Origin: Spirometra erinaceieuropaei
Lineage: Eukaryota; Platyhelminthes; Cestoda; Diphyllobothriidea; Diphyllobothriidae
Direction of reading: 5' to 3'
NCBI GenBank assembly: GCA_902702965.1
Contig: CACRXP010000035.1
Location: forward strand, 1,763,560 to 1,827,559
Length of the DNA stretch: 64,000 nt
Part shown: piece after piece, positions 1-14,400 of the stretch
Layout: every line of letters begins with the position of its first letter
Position numbering within the stretch: position 1 is the first letter of the stretch
The notes under the pieces: model-generated
What the model was told of the DNA's origin: nothing
Databases searched by the model: none
Seen by the model: only the letters and a program-made list of their open reading frames with translations
Position numbers and translations under genes: made by a program

Positions 1-372
1 CTTTTGAACCGAATTATACTCTTCCTTCAAGTACAAAATTCAAAGAACACATAATTTTCTACCAAATGAGCAGAGGAATGTATATTTTATGCGTGTTTTC
101 TATGAAATATATTTGGATTTAAAAGGGCACCGAAAACTGATTAGAAAAATGCATACTGCCTAAGTAGTCGTTTTCTACAGTATAATGTTTGAAGGCGACC
201 GGAAGTAAGTTCGTTCAAAAGTCGGCATATCGAGGTAACTGAAATAGCTTAGGACTATATTGCGTGATAATTAATATTACAAGCCTATCTAAGTAATATT
301 TTCGAGTCCGAAACGCAGTTCGGAATTTCGGTTAACATTTCATGAGTTCGCACAGCTGCTGCATGTGTTTAA
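1..372. repeat. Right arm of a long-armed foldback element (FB1 copy A)
   Basis: Shares with the 42.4-43.4 kb copy the stretches around 'ttttctaccaaatgagcag', 'aaacgcagttcggaatttcgg' and 'aacatttcatgagtt'. It ends near 372 with a degenerate terminus. The left arm is outside the window. Confidence 0.75.
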
Positions 373-2310
373 ACCACGTAATCTGCAGTCATCTATTTTC
401 ACGTGCGTTGAGCGCAGTGTGCGCAAATTCGGTCTAGACCGGAGATTGACTATCCTAGAACCAGTGCATGAGTTTAACGAGCTGTGGTCAGTTAAGGTTC
501 AGTGTCAAATTTAGGGCTCTAGCACCGAACAATGTGAGTGGACTGTTCACAGATCACTTTAACTGCAAAGTCTTCCGTCTAGAGTAAAATCTACGTTTCC
601 CACTTATAGCATTATTCCCAGCGATTATAGTCAAGATCCCTCGTTGTCCGTTTTCATTGTCTTGCACTCGCACCCTAGAAGAAAAATCACACAGGTTATA
701 GCCGCATGCACGCCCTCATAGGGATTTGAGCATTGCGAGTGAGCCCTTGGAGCCCTGGTAAGGTCACGAAACAACCAGATCCAGATGGCACTGTCATCCC
801 CACTCGGTCATGCTGGCAATAACTTCGCCTTGAGATGTTTGAAACTGTTCACTTCATCAGGTCGGTAGCAGTTAATGACAATAAATGCCTCATTTCGGCT
901 GGAAATGCGGATGGAAACTGTTTTGGGCTTTCTAGGCTTACTGTTTTCAATAGAGTCATCAAGGGCATTGCCAATTACCCAAAATACATTATTATTATTA
1001 TTATTATTATTATAAACAACCAGCTAGGTCAGTTAGCTTGCTTATCTCTGTCTGCATTACGGTAGTCGACATCAGTTTAACAATGTTGGGATGGTATCGA
1101 GAGAGCGCATTGGGGGCTGGTCACTATCTGAAAGGGCGCGTCTTGAAGCATCTCCATTTGCATTTGGGAACAAGTGCATTATTGGACAGGCTTACAGAAT
1201 TCCTGTGGCGATGATGTCATTGATCTCCGTCTATAAGCACCATGCTGTTGATCGCGTCCATCGTTGGTCTCCTAAGAGGACTTTCCACCGGTCTTCTAAG
1301 ATTTTATATCGGATTCAGAGCAAATGTTCCTGCTAGAAACGTGGTGTTTTTACGAGACAGTCGAAATTCCAATCTTTGAAATGAGTAAAGGCGAGGACGT
1401 AGAATACCACGTCAAGATTGGTTCGGAATCCAAAAACTCGCTGGCTACCATTTATGCGGCTCTTGGTCATTCTATATTAGGACTTTCATTTTCAAAACGC
1501 TTTATATCTTTCACATCCATGCACCATGGTTGGTTCTCCAAGACATCTTTCGCGCATACCACAAACTTGTGTTTGGCACATGGGGAATTTGCCAAGGCCC
1601 GCCTCGTGGATCCTCACATACTGTAAAACCGAAGTAATTAATTTGCCAGCGAAACTTCCTGTGTCTTAAAGAAGCATAGCTTAATTACGATGCTTGGTAT
1701 GATGTTGAGTCTTTCCGTATCGATACGTTTTTTTGTACCAGACCAGCACTGAGCGAATGAACGTGCAACACGATATTTTGCAACTTTAACGATACTCCAG
1801 GTGAATCTCGCTTCCGTCGCGAATTAGGTCTTGCACGTCTTATGACCTGTGATGCGATCTATGTTTACTCCCTGTGATTAAAGGTTCAAACTCACAATTA
1901 CAGAGCTGACTTCCTCTAAAGTTATCGTGCCAACCTGATAACTTTGTAGTCAGTGCTGATTCCAGTCTGTTGTCTTAATCTCAGTGAATACAGTCCGGCC
2001 CCTATGGTTACGGCCTGAATTGTCCATGGCGCACCCGGCACTTTTGTCAGCTTCTTCCCACATTTTGCCTTCAAATCATTTCGTCGTGCTCCGAGGCTGT
2101 AAAGCCGTTTAAAACTTTCTAGTGACACTTTTTAATTTTTATGAAATTAACCTCCGCCACTACCACCATCTGTGCCACCACCACTCTAATCTCTTGTTAC
2201 CTTACCTTCTCCCTCATTTCACCTTTTAGCGCACCCCTCGCGTATCCTTGCGGGATTCCGTCTCCCATCGCCGCATCCTCTAGACACTTACCCAAACGTC
2301 ACCTATTAGC
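373..2310. other. Unassigned sequence upstream of DRG1, with an (ATT)n tract
   Basis: No gene recognised. A perfect ATT microsatellite lies at about 988-1013. A 100-codon open frame at 1324-1626 (+) has no recognisable domain and is not called. Confidence 0.4.
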
Positions 2311-2342
2311 CTCCCTTTTTTCTTCTCGAATTTGCGCAGAAC
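2311..2342 (+). promoter_or_regulatory. Acceptor-like site just before the DRG1 ATG
   Basis: A pyrimidine-rich run (about 2311-2327) ends in GCAG at 2336-2339, only 3 nt before the ATG at 2343. No donor for a cis intron was recognised upstream. In flatworms this layout fits a spliced-leader trans-splicing acceptor. It could also be the acceptor of a 5'UTR intron. Confidence 0.4.
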
Positions 2343-2406
2343 ATGGGCATCCTTGACAAAATTGCCGAAGTGGAGCAAGAGATTGCTCGCACTCAAAAAA
2401 ATAAGG
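2343..2406 (+). CDS. DRG1: DRG1 exon 1
   Basis: Codes for residues 1-21, beginning [20 protein letters not shown], the conserved helical N-terminus of DRG1. It ends at phase 1 before GTAAGT. The start is chosen because it aligns with the family N-terminus and lies 3 nt after an acceptor-like AG. Confidence 0.9.
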
Positions 2407-5400
2407 GTAAGTTTCACCTCCTTTTGTGGGTTGACCGTCATCTCCAACAGCTACCGAATATCATTTGGGCCTTCTTAAGGCTAAACTTGCAAAATATCGA
2501 GCCGAACTACTGAAACCCTCCGAAAAGTCTGCCAAAGTAGGTTCTCCGTGATTGTAGTTCGTTATGCAGGGCCTCAGGGGGAAGGTTTTGATGTGATGAA
2601 GTCCGGTGATGCGCGAGTAGCTCTGATAGGTTTTCCTTCCGTTGGCAAGGTAGGTTCGCTTGTGCTTTCTTTCCCCATCACACCGGATTTTTCCTCCTTT
2701 TCAAGTCGACCCTTCTGAATGCTCTTACGTCTGCAAAGAGTGAATGCGCCTCCTATGAATTTACCACACTCACTTGTGTGCCAGGTGTGATAGAGGTTAG
2801 TTACTTTTAAACGGAAAAAGTAACTCATTCTGTTTAGTACGAAGGTGCCAAAATTCAGCTCCTTGACTTGCCCGGTATCATTGAAGGCGCCGCCCAAGGT
2901 ACGTCCCACTGTACTAAATATCGTTGGTCTCCGCATACAATTTCCTAAGAAACACGGTTAAATGTAAAACATGTCTCATTTTTAGGCAAGGGCCGTGGTC
3001 GACAGGTAATAGCTGTGGCTCGCACAGCTGACCTGGTTCTCATGATGCTGGATGCCACCAAACCTCATGTCCAACGGTAAACTATCCTATAGTTCTTTGG
3101 ACCGTTTTGACTGATTTAACTGACTACTCAGTTGTTAAAAATTCAGCAATCCCTTTGAGACAACTTTCTGTGAGGTTTAAGTGAAATTTCCGGGAATTCG
3201 AGTCTAATAGGCGAGCATTCGCTCAAGCAACACTGGCTCCATCACAACAAACTGTCTGATATGGTGTATTTCGTGGAAACCTTCTCCATGGAGCAGTTTC
3301 AGGGGGACAAGGATAAGTCAAAACATTGGTCCGACCGGTCAGTCACGGTATCTTCCCCTCTACCATTGGCTAGCTGGAATCATTACTCTTTTATATGCCG
3401 TCAGCCTTCACACCGCTGACATAAACTCCATGCCGGTCGAATTAGTGGTCAACATCACTGCAATCTTTGGCAAAAACACAGCTTCGAGCGCCCTTTGGAC
3501 TGGTGCTTTTGAACTGGTTTATTGAAGCCTACTTTCTCTTTGATGCATATCTGCTCTCAAGCGTAGCGAGGTGTGAAGTTGATCGGCCTACCTAATTTTC
3601 GCTAGAGTGCAATAGAGTAGAGGCCGGCAACGCCGGTGCCCATGGACGCCACCTATAGGAGACATTTACCGACGAACGGACACCCCTGCCCTCTTTTCGG
3701 TTCCCCGCAAGTCCAGGGAACCTTATATTTATTATCTTGCCGTTTCAAAGGCATAAACTTCCTGACATGTCGTATCTCTGCATCTGAGGTTGTTGTTTAT
3801 GACCGGAAATTGCTGCTGTTCGTGCCTTTGGCTTCGATCATGACCAGTCAAGTTGTGCGTATCGTAGCACTCTGGTCATTCAAATTCTGGCTAAGCTGTG
3901 ACCTAATGAACAGTTTTTCGTGAGGCGGCCCTGCGAATAGATGGTTTCCTGTAGTTCTTGGGTTTGAAAGTGGACGTCCCCATCCACCCCTTCATAAAGT
4001 CAGTTCATGATTATGCCAGAAGTCGGCCGGGGAGGTGATATTTGGCGACTGGCTGTATTTCCGATATCTTACTACTGCTACGGCTGAATTGTTAGATAGA
4101 TGTCTCAAACGTCAACAGTATGGTGACTTCACATGACCCACGACCGCTTATTAGCCGGACTTAACAGCCTACCTATTTCTCAGCTACTTTTCACTGAAGA
4201 CTACTGCGTGTGGATGTACTGGGTAGCTCGCAGTTAGACTCACGGACCGACACCGTAGATGGAGACACGATCATTGGAACAAAAGCTTTATTAGCCTGAC
4301 GTTTCGGATTCTCACTTGAGTCCATCATCAGAGACAGTCAGCAAAGCGTAGCGAATTGTCCAGGACCGACCCGTCTTTGCGGATGCTATAATAGCTTTTT
4401 GCTGACCCAGAGGTCATCCATATGGGCGCCGCAGCGGAGGTAAGGTCGACTACTTGTCTTCCTGTCGTGATGTTGCAAAGTAATCCGGCATTTCGTTGGA
4501 GAGGATAGTTAGATGGCGTTTGTGGACTTCCGCAGAACCATCTTAGTTCAAATATGTAACCTACTTCACACTTATAAGTAGCGGTTGTGGGTAGTTTTTA
4601 ATTTAGTTGGGCATTCATGCTCCCGGCGCCTTCTGTTTGTGCTACCAATCATGTTTAATTATCCGTGCCTGTACTTCTGGATGCCTTTGCCACGACCTTA
4701 CGGATTTTTATCTGATAGCTGGATAGTGTGCAAGCGGTGAGGCTACCCTCCTAAGTCAACAAATTTTGAAGTGCACCTAGTGACAGTCGAAAACACTCGT
4801 ATCCTTAAAGTAGATGTGCTGGAAGCAGTAGCTTTCAATCTTTTCCGTCATATTTCCAGAGAACTGTTGGAAAAGGAATTGGAAAGTGTTGGGATTCGTC
4901 TTAATCAGAGGAAACCCAATGTTTACTTCAAGGTACGTTCAATTTTCGTTGCTACAATGCCATTAAGGTAACCGAGGCGTGTAAGTGCTTCGAATTTCCT
5001 AGACATGACGAGTTGGGAGTAATAAGTATCTTCGCAGTCCTCTTTTAAACTTTAGGTTTCCCGATTTTACGTCTTCTACGTCCATCGAAACTCGTGAAAG
5101 ACGGATTTTTTTCCTTGCTTACACTTGCTGTTGGGAATATTTGCATATTCGGGGTGCAATGACTATAGACAGAACATAATATTAAACTGTCTCACGACAT
5201 ACTGAGCTTCGACTGGCAGTCAGTGCTGCTGCCTCCTTCTATCTCGGTCTGCAGACTACTGCCACCTAGGCGATCTACATTTTCCTTTGGTTTTCATTGG
5301 CAATATTGCAAGTCATATGAGACTGGCATTCACCAACCTGTTAAGATGGAAGGACGAAAGCAGATATTAATAGGTATTACTGGATAACTCCGCTGGACCC

Positions 5401-8400
5401 GGATTCGAATCCCGCGTGCTCTGGCGCCTGGGATTAGGGTACCAGAGGCTGACACCTGCTAACAGTCCGAAATGAGACCCTACAATGCACCCACTACATT
5501 TTGGTAACGCTTCTCGATACTTAACAATTCATCGTTACGTAACTGTCCCCTATTTTTTTTAAATTTGGAGCCCCGAGGCCGAACACGCAGTAGATGTACC
5601 ATCTCATGAAACGTTAACCGACATTTGTTAATGCGCCTCCATTTCGAAAAGATTACTAAAATGGGGTTGTAATACTAATTATCATGTGACATAATGTCAG
5701 GATATTCTAGTCGCGTCAGGATGCTGGCTTTCGGACGAGCTCCTTATCGGCCGCCTATGTAAATCACATTTCGTAAAAAAGGACCAAAAATTGCACAAAA
5801 ATATTTCTTTTACTCCTTCGGTAGCAGATTACGTCTTCTCCCAGTTTTATATATGAAAAAAGAGTATTTTGGTTTTTTAAAAGGCTATATTTATCGTACT
5901 GTATCACATCGGCGCATTTATTCATGCCGCTTATAAAGTAGGCAGCATGGTCCATATCCATCACGAAATTTTACGGGCTCTATATGTCCTCTTCATAATA
6001 ACATATAGAAATGTATGATTTTCCCTGCACGAAAAAATGTATAGCTTGTAACTTGGAAACCTTGAGTGCAAATGTTACGGCAAATCGGGATCAACATTAT
6101 TCGGGAACTGAAAGTTTTTTTAAAATCGAATGATACTCTTTCTTCAAGTATAAAATTTGAAGAAGACATAATTTTTTACCAAATTAACAAAATAAAGAAA
6201 ATGTTTTGTGCACTTTTTCTGTAGAATATTATAAGGACCTCAAAAATCAGTGTCGAAAATTCCTGCTATTTAGCCAATCACCTTTTACGAAATAGAGTTT
6301 ATGCAGGCGGTCGATTAGAAGCTTATTTGAAAGCCGGCGTCCTGACGTGACTGGAATATCTTATCCCTATGCGATATGACAATTAATATTACGACCCTAC
6401 TAAGGTAGTCTTTTGGAATTGAAAACGCATTTCGGAATTTCAGTCAACATTTCAGGGGATAGCATAGCTACTGTACATGCCCATTTCCGCCTGTCAGTCT
6501 GGATAAGCCGCTAAACGTCACTCCTTCTTTGACGTTGAACTCTCTTGGTCGCATCCGAGGGCGGTAGATGCCATGAATAGAAAGTTAGACTCGGGATTTT
6601 GTTAAACCTCACTATTGACTGGATTTTCTGAATACCTTTTCACGGCTCTGACAGTGTTGAATTTGCACTCGGGCGCCGGCTGACTGATCTTGACTACATA
6701 GGCGATATCAACCTGTTGGCCTCAGGTTTTAGGGATCTACAGTCTGCGGTGTCACGCGTAAATGAAGGCGATAAATACGTCGGTCAATCCATAGACGTTG
6801 GGAAGGACATGGTGTTTTTGAGTATCATCCCTGACCGGGCGAGGGCAACCCTCGGGATTAATGGCCGTCATATTAAGAATGTAGATAGTTCCAACTACCT
6901 CAGGACGAGGCTGTTGCCAAAGTGATAGCGTGAGGACGAAAGCGTCTCCTGAATCGACGCTTCCCGCGACATTGTCACAGTCCTTAGAAAGTGTCTATGG
7001 ACCCGACGCGATATCTCCATTGCCTCGAAGATCCCTGTGTGCCGGACATCAATTCGGTTAGTCCTCCTGTACGGTTGTGGATGCTGGACTATTAGACAAA
7101 AACTGGGGATTTTTGACAATCGTTGCCCATCGAGCGAAGTACACTGACTTGCTTTCGAATGAGGCAGTCTGCACTCACTCTAGCAACATTGCGAGCATAT
7201 CTCAAATCATCCAAGACGGACGACTAAGACAGTTTGGGCACTTTCTTCGCCGTCCCTCTCACAAGCCCTGTGTTACGCTCCTCGATCCATCGCCGTTGCT
7301 CACCTGGCGGCGTCGATGAGGAGACCAACTGAAAACCTGGCTCGACGCAATTCAGTAAGACAGGAGGGTTTCATGAACCCCGGCATTTGGTCACCGTCAT
7401 CGAAATGGAGGTCTGTTGCCAAAGATCGTCACGCGCGGAAGGGCATGATCACAGCTGTGCCAGGTGTAAGTGACATTTCGACCGTCCTACATGACGACGT
7501 CGACCGTATACAGCACGCTGTGGGCGCGGGACGGTGATTTATCGTGAATGAGATTACGGTGGAGCGGAATTGCCCAGCATATACCGCCCTCTTCCCTCTC
7601 TCACCCATCTGGGAACACAATGCCAGAGCGACCGGAGGTGGTGGACACGGTAGCGGTGACCGATGAGACTAAACAGACCGTCCATGCATGCCACACGCGA
7701 CCTGGTCCCGCACAAACGAGGGAGCGGCCTGCATCTCACTTGCCTGACTGTGTCCTAGAGGTCACATTTAACAGGAGCCGTCGCAGTCTGACGCTCAGAG
7801 TTTGTTGACATAACAGCTTGGAGCATGAAGTGAGGCAGGGAAGCAGTGGATCGTTGGGACAGTTTTTTCAGTTCTTCGCTCTACTGAGCTCGTAGAGGAG
7901 TTCACTCTCAGCGTTAAGATGGTCATTGAAGTGAGTGGTATTCGTGAGATCCTACCCAATCAATGACCAGTATTGCAGGTCTGGATATGCTCTCGCGCAC
8001 GTGAAATCCGAGCCGTCTCCCTCCCTCGTCCATGACGTAATAGAGCCAAGGCGTAGGCTCACCTCCGTCACTCTTCACACGCACTACTGTCCAAGAGGAC
8101 TGCATTATCCTGTTTGTTGGCAACTTTCCAGGCCGCGTCTTTTGACGTGTCGTGATAAATTTAAGCGCATCAAACTCATTATTAGTGAAGAGTTCGCTGA
8201 TTTACCCCGATGATGGATTCCAAAGAATCGGCCGCAATCTCCCATCTTCAGTCGACTGCTCAGACCTGCCAACCGTCCGTTGCCAAGATGGGCCCCAGGG
8301 ACTGACGCGACGTGATGGCCTACATCTGGGTGTGCCACCACATCCGGCAAACGAAGTTGCATACGCATGCAGCACTCCAAACGTGACAGGATTGAGCTTC

Positions 8401-11400
8401 TCTGAGAGCTTTTCAGAACCCACGGCTATCTACTCGTATTCACTGAGAGATGTCGAATGCCCCAAATGGTTGGACACGGGAATGTGAGCCCTCGTATTAG
8501 CTTATAATGAGGTGGACTTGCGAAGTATCGACCGCACCCTGGCAGTTGTTAACCTTCGAGGTCCGATGGATGGCACGTTGTGTAGGCGCGTCAAGTTTAT
8601 GCTAGTGAGGGATCTGCTGATTTGCCTTGGCGATGGAGTCCTCAATGTCGACCTCACTCTCCCTTGCCTCTCCTATGCACCAGTCCACTGTCCGAACCTG
8701 TTAACCATTGAGTGGCGGGATTGGACGCAATGACTGACGCAGCGTGAGGACCTACGTTTAGGCCGTGCTATCGCATCCATGCATGACAGTAATTACGGGC
8801 TCACGCGGACTTGACGCAGCCTGGTAAACGCGTCCCGCCAGCTAGTCTGACCTCTTCTCGTTTCGGTTCAGTAAAACCCACTGCTGGGAGGGGGGGGGGC
8901 GGACCAAACACGAGTGAGTAGACACGAGATGTCCAGTGGCACACTGGAGCCGAGTTTGAATCCCGGATACTCAAGTACCTGAGATTGGGGTTTCGCCTTC
9001 TGATGTCGACTAATATGCCAGGAATGGCCATTCCGATATTTCGATAAGAGTGTTTTTTAAAACCCCAAGAAGGCGTGAGTAAAAGGAGTGTTCACCCTAC
9101 TGGGTCTATAGAGAATTACGTCACCTCAAGAATTAGGATTTTTAAGAGGGAACACCTCGGTACCAAAAATGTATCGAGACTTGGAATGCGCTTGTTTGAA
9201 TATACGCGCCACCTGGCATCATAACGGAGCATGCCAGTTCTACCTTGTACTTTTCGGCGCCACTTCACGGAACATTCGCTGTGCGCATGCCATCCGTGGG
9301 TTGTATGAGGAACATGCTCCACCAGAAATTGTGTATCCGAATTCGCTACTTCAAAACTCGAGATACTTGCACGCCCTGGATTTGGACTTCTCCTCTGGTT
9401 TCTAGTTATTAGGTAGTACAGACTACCGGGTGTTTGGAAACAGTCAAATCTACTTGACCGCCAGTACAGTTGGGGGCCCTCAATTTTTCACCAGTTAGGC
9501 CCGTGGAGGGCTCGCATTTAGCACGCTTGAGCTATATGTACCCTTTTTTGAGTAATGATTTTCGACCATACTGTCCTCACCAATGACTCCCAGCCTGCTG
9601 GGGACACCATTTCAACCATGAAAAAAAACTGTTAATGGAAACATTTGTGTCTTTAAAAATGTTACCTACTCTCGCTACTTTTGTTAAATATTGCTGTACA
9701 ATCATTTTTAGGCAAAGAAAACGGGCGGACTTACCATCACTTCCATGTGTCCTCTCACGCATATCAATGAGAAGATGGTGCAGATGATTCTGCATGAGTA
9801 CAGTATCCTTTCAGCTCATTATAATTAAAGCACTCTACCATTTCTTACAAGAATGTAGTGGAATCTAACAGGAGTAATGAACATTTTGACCAACCGGCTA
9901 GGTTTGTTGAGCACTTTTATCTCTCAGCTCTCTTCTCTCCTTAGGAATTAATTGGCTAGATTGGAGTAAATCAGACTAGATGAGGCCTTATAGGCCCAAG
10001 TCGAGAGCTGGTATGAGTATTTTAGTCGAAATCTATGACCCTCTACGAGATGACCGCGCGATATTCATAAACGGCCAGCAGATAGCTAGTAGTATACGTA
10101 TGTTGCACGATTTTGCCATATTGACAGTACAGGTATTAACTAACGATAGCTTGCCAAATTCGCGAAGAATTTTTAATGTGTCGCCTACAGGGCTAAGGTC
10201 TTTTCTAGTGTAAAAGTTGACGGATTTAACTCATCCACCTGCTAAAACCGGTTTTCGACTAGATGCCTCTAAAAGCTGCTAACGTGGTTTTAATAGAGCA
10301 CGACAAAACTAGGCGAATATTCGGAAAAGTGAATTTTACAGAGGCGGTCACCCCTTCTGTCCTAGAAAGAAGCTGAATGAATGCTTGCCTCGCCTCTGTA
10401 GATGAACTAGAAATGTTCTGTGCAATATGGCTCAAATCAATCAGTTTTTGTGAGCGCGGCATTTAAAATGTTTCTAGAAGTTGACAGCTTAGTGTTTAGA
10501 ACATTGTTATCTTATTTAAGTTACCTCTATAATTATCTCCTTTTTGCTTTCGAACCTTTGTAAGAAAAAAGAGGGCCTTTTTAAATAATTCTGCACAACA
10601 CAAGAGCTGTTATTTATCTAAAGCTCCCAAGAAAAAGTAACTTTTATCATTGCCATTTTTGGTTAATTCGAGTATTCTGTGGGATACCAAGTTGTCACGC
10701 ATACTCAGACTAAGCGAGCTTACTGTTGTTATTTCTTATTTTCGGAGCAGTTGTTTCTAATCTCACTCGCTCATGCCCGCATCTCGTGAAGGCGAAAATG
10801 CAACAGCTACTAGATTAATTTCAGTACACATGCGGAGTCCTCCGCGAAAACCATTTGTGCCGTGTCTAGGCCGAATCCGTATCGGCCAGTCCAGTTGAAC
10901 GGTCTGTAAATGCACTTTCTAAAGTGCGCGGAGTGCCCACTACTGTTTACGGAGACCGTTGAACATTCATCAACTTGGCGCGCCAAAAATCTAAGCAGGC
11001 TTCCGCAATGTGGCATTATTTAGACCCGTTGGGTTGACATCTTTCCGCCTTTTATTGTTTTGGTGATTTTGCGCATCTACTTTGTGTTCAAGCTGCAGTG
11101 CTGTTGATATATTCTGTCCTTTTACTAACTCCTAGCCTAAAAATCTTCATTTTTTCCTCCCCGGAAACTTCTTAACTCATTATTTAAAAAGAAATTTTCA
11201 ATGCCGACGTGGTCATACGAGAGGATATCACACAGGACCAGCTAATCGACGTGGTTGTGGGCAACAGAGTCTACCTAAAATGTCTTTATGTAAGTTCCCA
11301 CTCGGGGTTTTTCTGTCTCCACTTTTGCCTATTTTCTGATTCCTTGAAGCATTTCGCCGCTTTCCAAAACATCAGACGGTCATCGAGGGTTCGCTTGTAG

Positions 11401-14400
11401 TATTCTTATTGGAAACACATTGTCTGCTTTTAGCGTCTGTAGCACTTCTGACTCAAGCCTTTTTTTCCTCCAAGACACGGGTGCACCTCACTGAGGTTCT
11501 GTGGGTGTGCCATGTTGGATCGTTTCTTTTAAAGGCTGCACTCGCATTCGTCTTGACTCTCCCAGCTGCTCGTATGCATATTCTAGTCCAACGGCAGGTC
11601 GACCATCACAAGCGTTAGGGTCCGTTCTCTTTCCTGAGGGCACAGTTTTGAGCTGCAGGCAAATTTTTTTCATAATGAGGGAGAATTGCGCAGTCGCCAG
11701 CTCACTTCCTTCACGCCCACCGCACGCCAATGGTAGGACGTAGTCCAGATAACTGGAGGTCTACCTGAGCGTAGTGGCCAACGGGGCTAAATTGTCCGTT
11801 TACGGGTGCCACGCACGACCGCAAAACTAGGTTCGAAGGAAGAGGAGAATCTCGGATCTCGCGCAAGCTGGAGTGCCATGAGAGCCACGCTAAGAGGGGT
11901 AGCCATTGCAGCCCGACCTTCAGGCCAAAGAAGGGCTGAGTTATTCCGTCAAGTCACGACTGCTACCCCATCGACCCAGCTTGGATACAGAGAGTTGGGG
12001 TTCGCATTGGCAGGAGTTCCCTCAACACCGTCTTCTGCGCACCGCCTTGGATGCAGGAGCAATTTCGCGACGCCCAGAAAACCAATAACATATCCTCAAG
12101 CAAGACAGCCTCGTTCTTACTCTCCGTGTGCTCGAGTTTTGGGGTTGCAGTGTGAAGTGCTATGGACTTCAATATTGTTTTTGCAAAACATAAGTCATGA
12201 ATACAAAGCTGTCTGAGCAGAACAGAATGCACAAGCGCATTCCAGCGAACGCTGACAGGCCTGCTACTAACGTGACTCGGAGCTCATGTAAACTGTATTA
12301 TTGACCGCCAGTCATGCGATATCTCGCAGGCAATACCCAGGCTGTACTGTTTTGAGAATCCTTATGTAGGCGAAAATAGCCGAACAGGGCCTACGTCGCG
12401 TCTGAGTGTTCCGGGTCAGCGCAGGTTGGTGTTGACTGGGGTTTTTGACACTGGTTCTTCAGTCGCACACTAATAGATTCGCCGGAGGCTGACATGGCTG
12501 ATACAGAATTTGAATGTGCGATTTCATTTGGGGGGGAGCATCTTGACGCTGTGTCCACGTTACTGGTGGGTGTATTTTGCGTCCTGACGGCGTTCACGTT
12601 ACGGCGGGTACGAAGACGTCCAAACAAGCTGAGCCGGGGCTGAAACATGGTGTTACTTTGAGGGGGACTAGCCAGGAAGCGGAAGGTGCCAGCCATGATG
12701 GCAGTTTTTTGGTGTGGGGGGAGGGGGTTGGTTATGTTGACATTGTGGTCGACCTGAAGGTGTCGCGCGTGGCTTATCTGTGCCTTGAGTGTAGACTGAC
12801 TATGAAGACGTGTGGGCGAGATTGGGCGTTGGTGGTGTGGGTTCGTGATATTGTCGTCTTGCGTGTTTGATGCTTTGCCGTGATCGCTCGTATTTGGTTC
12901 ACCTCAAACGTTACTGTTCCAGTTTTTACGTCAGTACACGAAGCCTGTCGATCCTGTGCAAGGGCTTCCTGGGTCTCATTTAGTCCCGTAGCACCTAACC
13001 GATATTATCAGGGTGTCCTTTTATCGTCGCTTTCGCCCACTGTACCCACGAGCGCCCGTAGCGTCATCGCCGCCGTCCTCACAACATGGCTGGTCTGTTA
13101 TATTTGAATCTGCTTCAGTGTTGCTTAGGTGCTGAGTCCGCCCCTTTTCCCCTGCCCTGTGATCTGTTCCTACGAACTCGCCTCCAGGATCCTTCAAAGG
13201 TAACTTTGATGAGCGTAGTTTAGAATGCATACCCTAAATTTGATTCATGGCCCACGTGTCGGTGTCGCAGGGTGACATTGTCAAGACAATGGTCACGGCG
13301 ATTCCAGACTGCACCTTTCAAATTGTCGAAGAGCTGGCGGGCTTTTGAAGTCTAGCTTGGACAACAAGGCTCTTTAAACGGGCCACGTGGTAGATGCGGT
13401 GGGCGAACACGGAGGCCATATAGGATCCTGGCAGACGTTATTGGAATGCGCACCATGACAACTGTAAACATTTGGGGGTACGGTGGCAGACGCGGTTGCC
13501 GGCAGACGTTGCGCACACTGGGACCCCTGCCGCCACCCATTGTTGTCGGTCAAAAACCTGATCATTTGATGTGTGGACCAGGGGGTGCGGAGTGGAGCAC
13601 CAAGATTCGATGTCGACCGTGTCATCCACCTGTGCCCTCTCCCCGCCTCCGGTCTTCTCGACTCTGTCTTGACATTGGGTCCAGGTGGGAGAGGAGGAGA
13701 AAGTGCGGTTGATGCTGTGCAATTCTACATTCACTATAAGCCAATTCACGCACAAGTCACCGTCCCGGCCTCACCATGCTGTGGAGCACACGGTGGACAT
13801 CGTCGGCAACGACGGTCGAACTGTCGAATCAGTTCCAAGTTTGTTGGCAAGGAGTCCCGCACCCTGTAACGTGATTTCACCGACCACCAAGAGGCCGAGG
13901 ACGCTGTCCTTGGACATCTTGATTTCTGCATCCATCAATTAGAAGCTGAGTAGACGTCCATCCTTTCGGTTGTTGACATTACTTTTAGTCCGCACGTCAC
14001 GGTGGGCGTCATCGCCATGGCAGAGAACACGGAGGCGCACGTGATTTAGAACGATTTTCCGACAATAGGATTGCACCGTCTGAGCTGAGGAGTATCCCAG
14101 TCCTCTTGTCTGCGGAGTCTTGACTGCGTTGATAGTCACGATGAAGTTCGTCCTCTCTCCTCTGTTCCGCCTCGCGGACCGGCCAGTGATTTTGCGTCCT
14201 GCTCAACCTCTACTGCAGTAGACTTCGGCATCGTAAGGCTGCATTTTTGCCTACCCCGATCGTCCTCCCCATCTGGGTTTGGGATTACCCACTACCTTTT
14301 ATTCAAAAAGGAGACACTGAATTTCTCCAGACAGAGGGCGTAATGTTTCTCACGGAAATTGTCCTTCATACAGCCATGGTTTGTTATCAAAGACCGGAAC

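Noticed and set aside
11806..12216. A 136-codon plus-strand frame in DRG1 intron 9
   Set aside because: No recognisable domain, and it lies in a GC-rich intron section with many overlapping frames.
12391..12870. Overlapping frames of about 100 codons on both strands in a GT-rich stretch
   Set aside because: Explained by strong base-composition skew. No domains or splice support.
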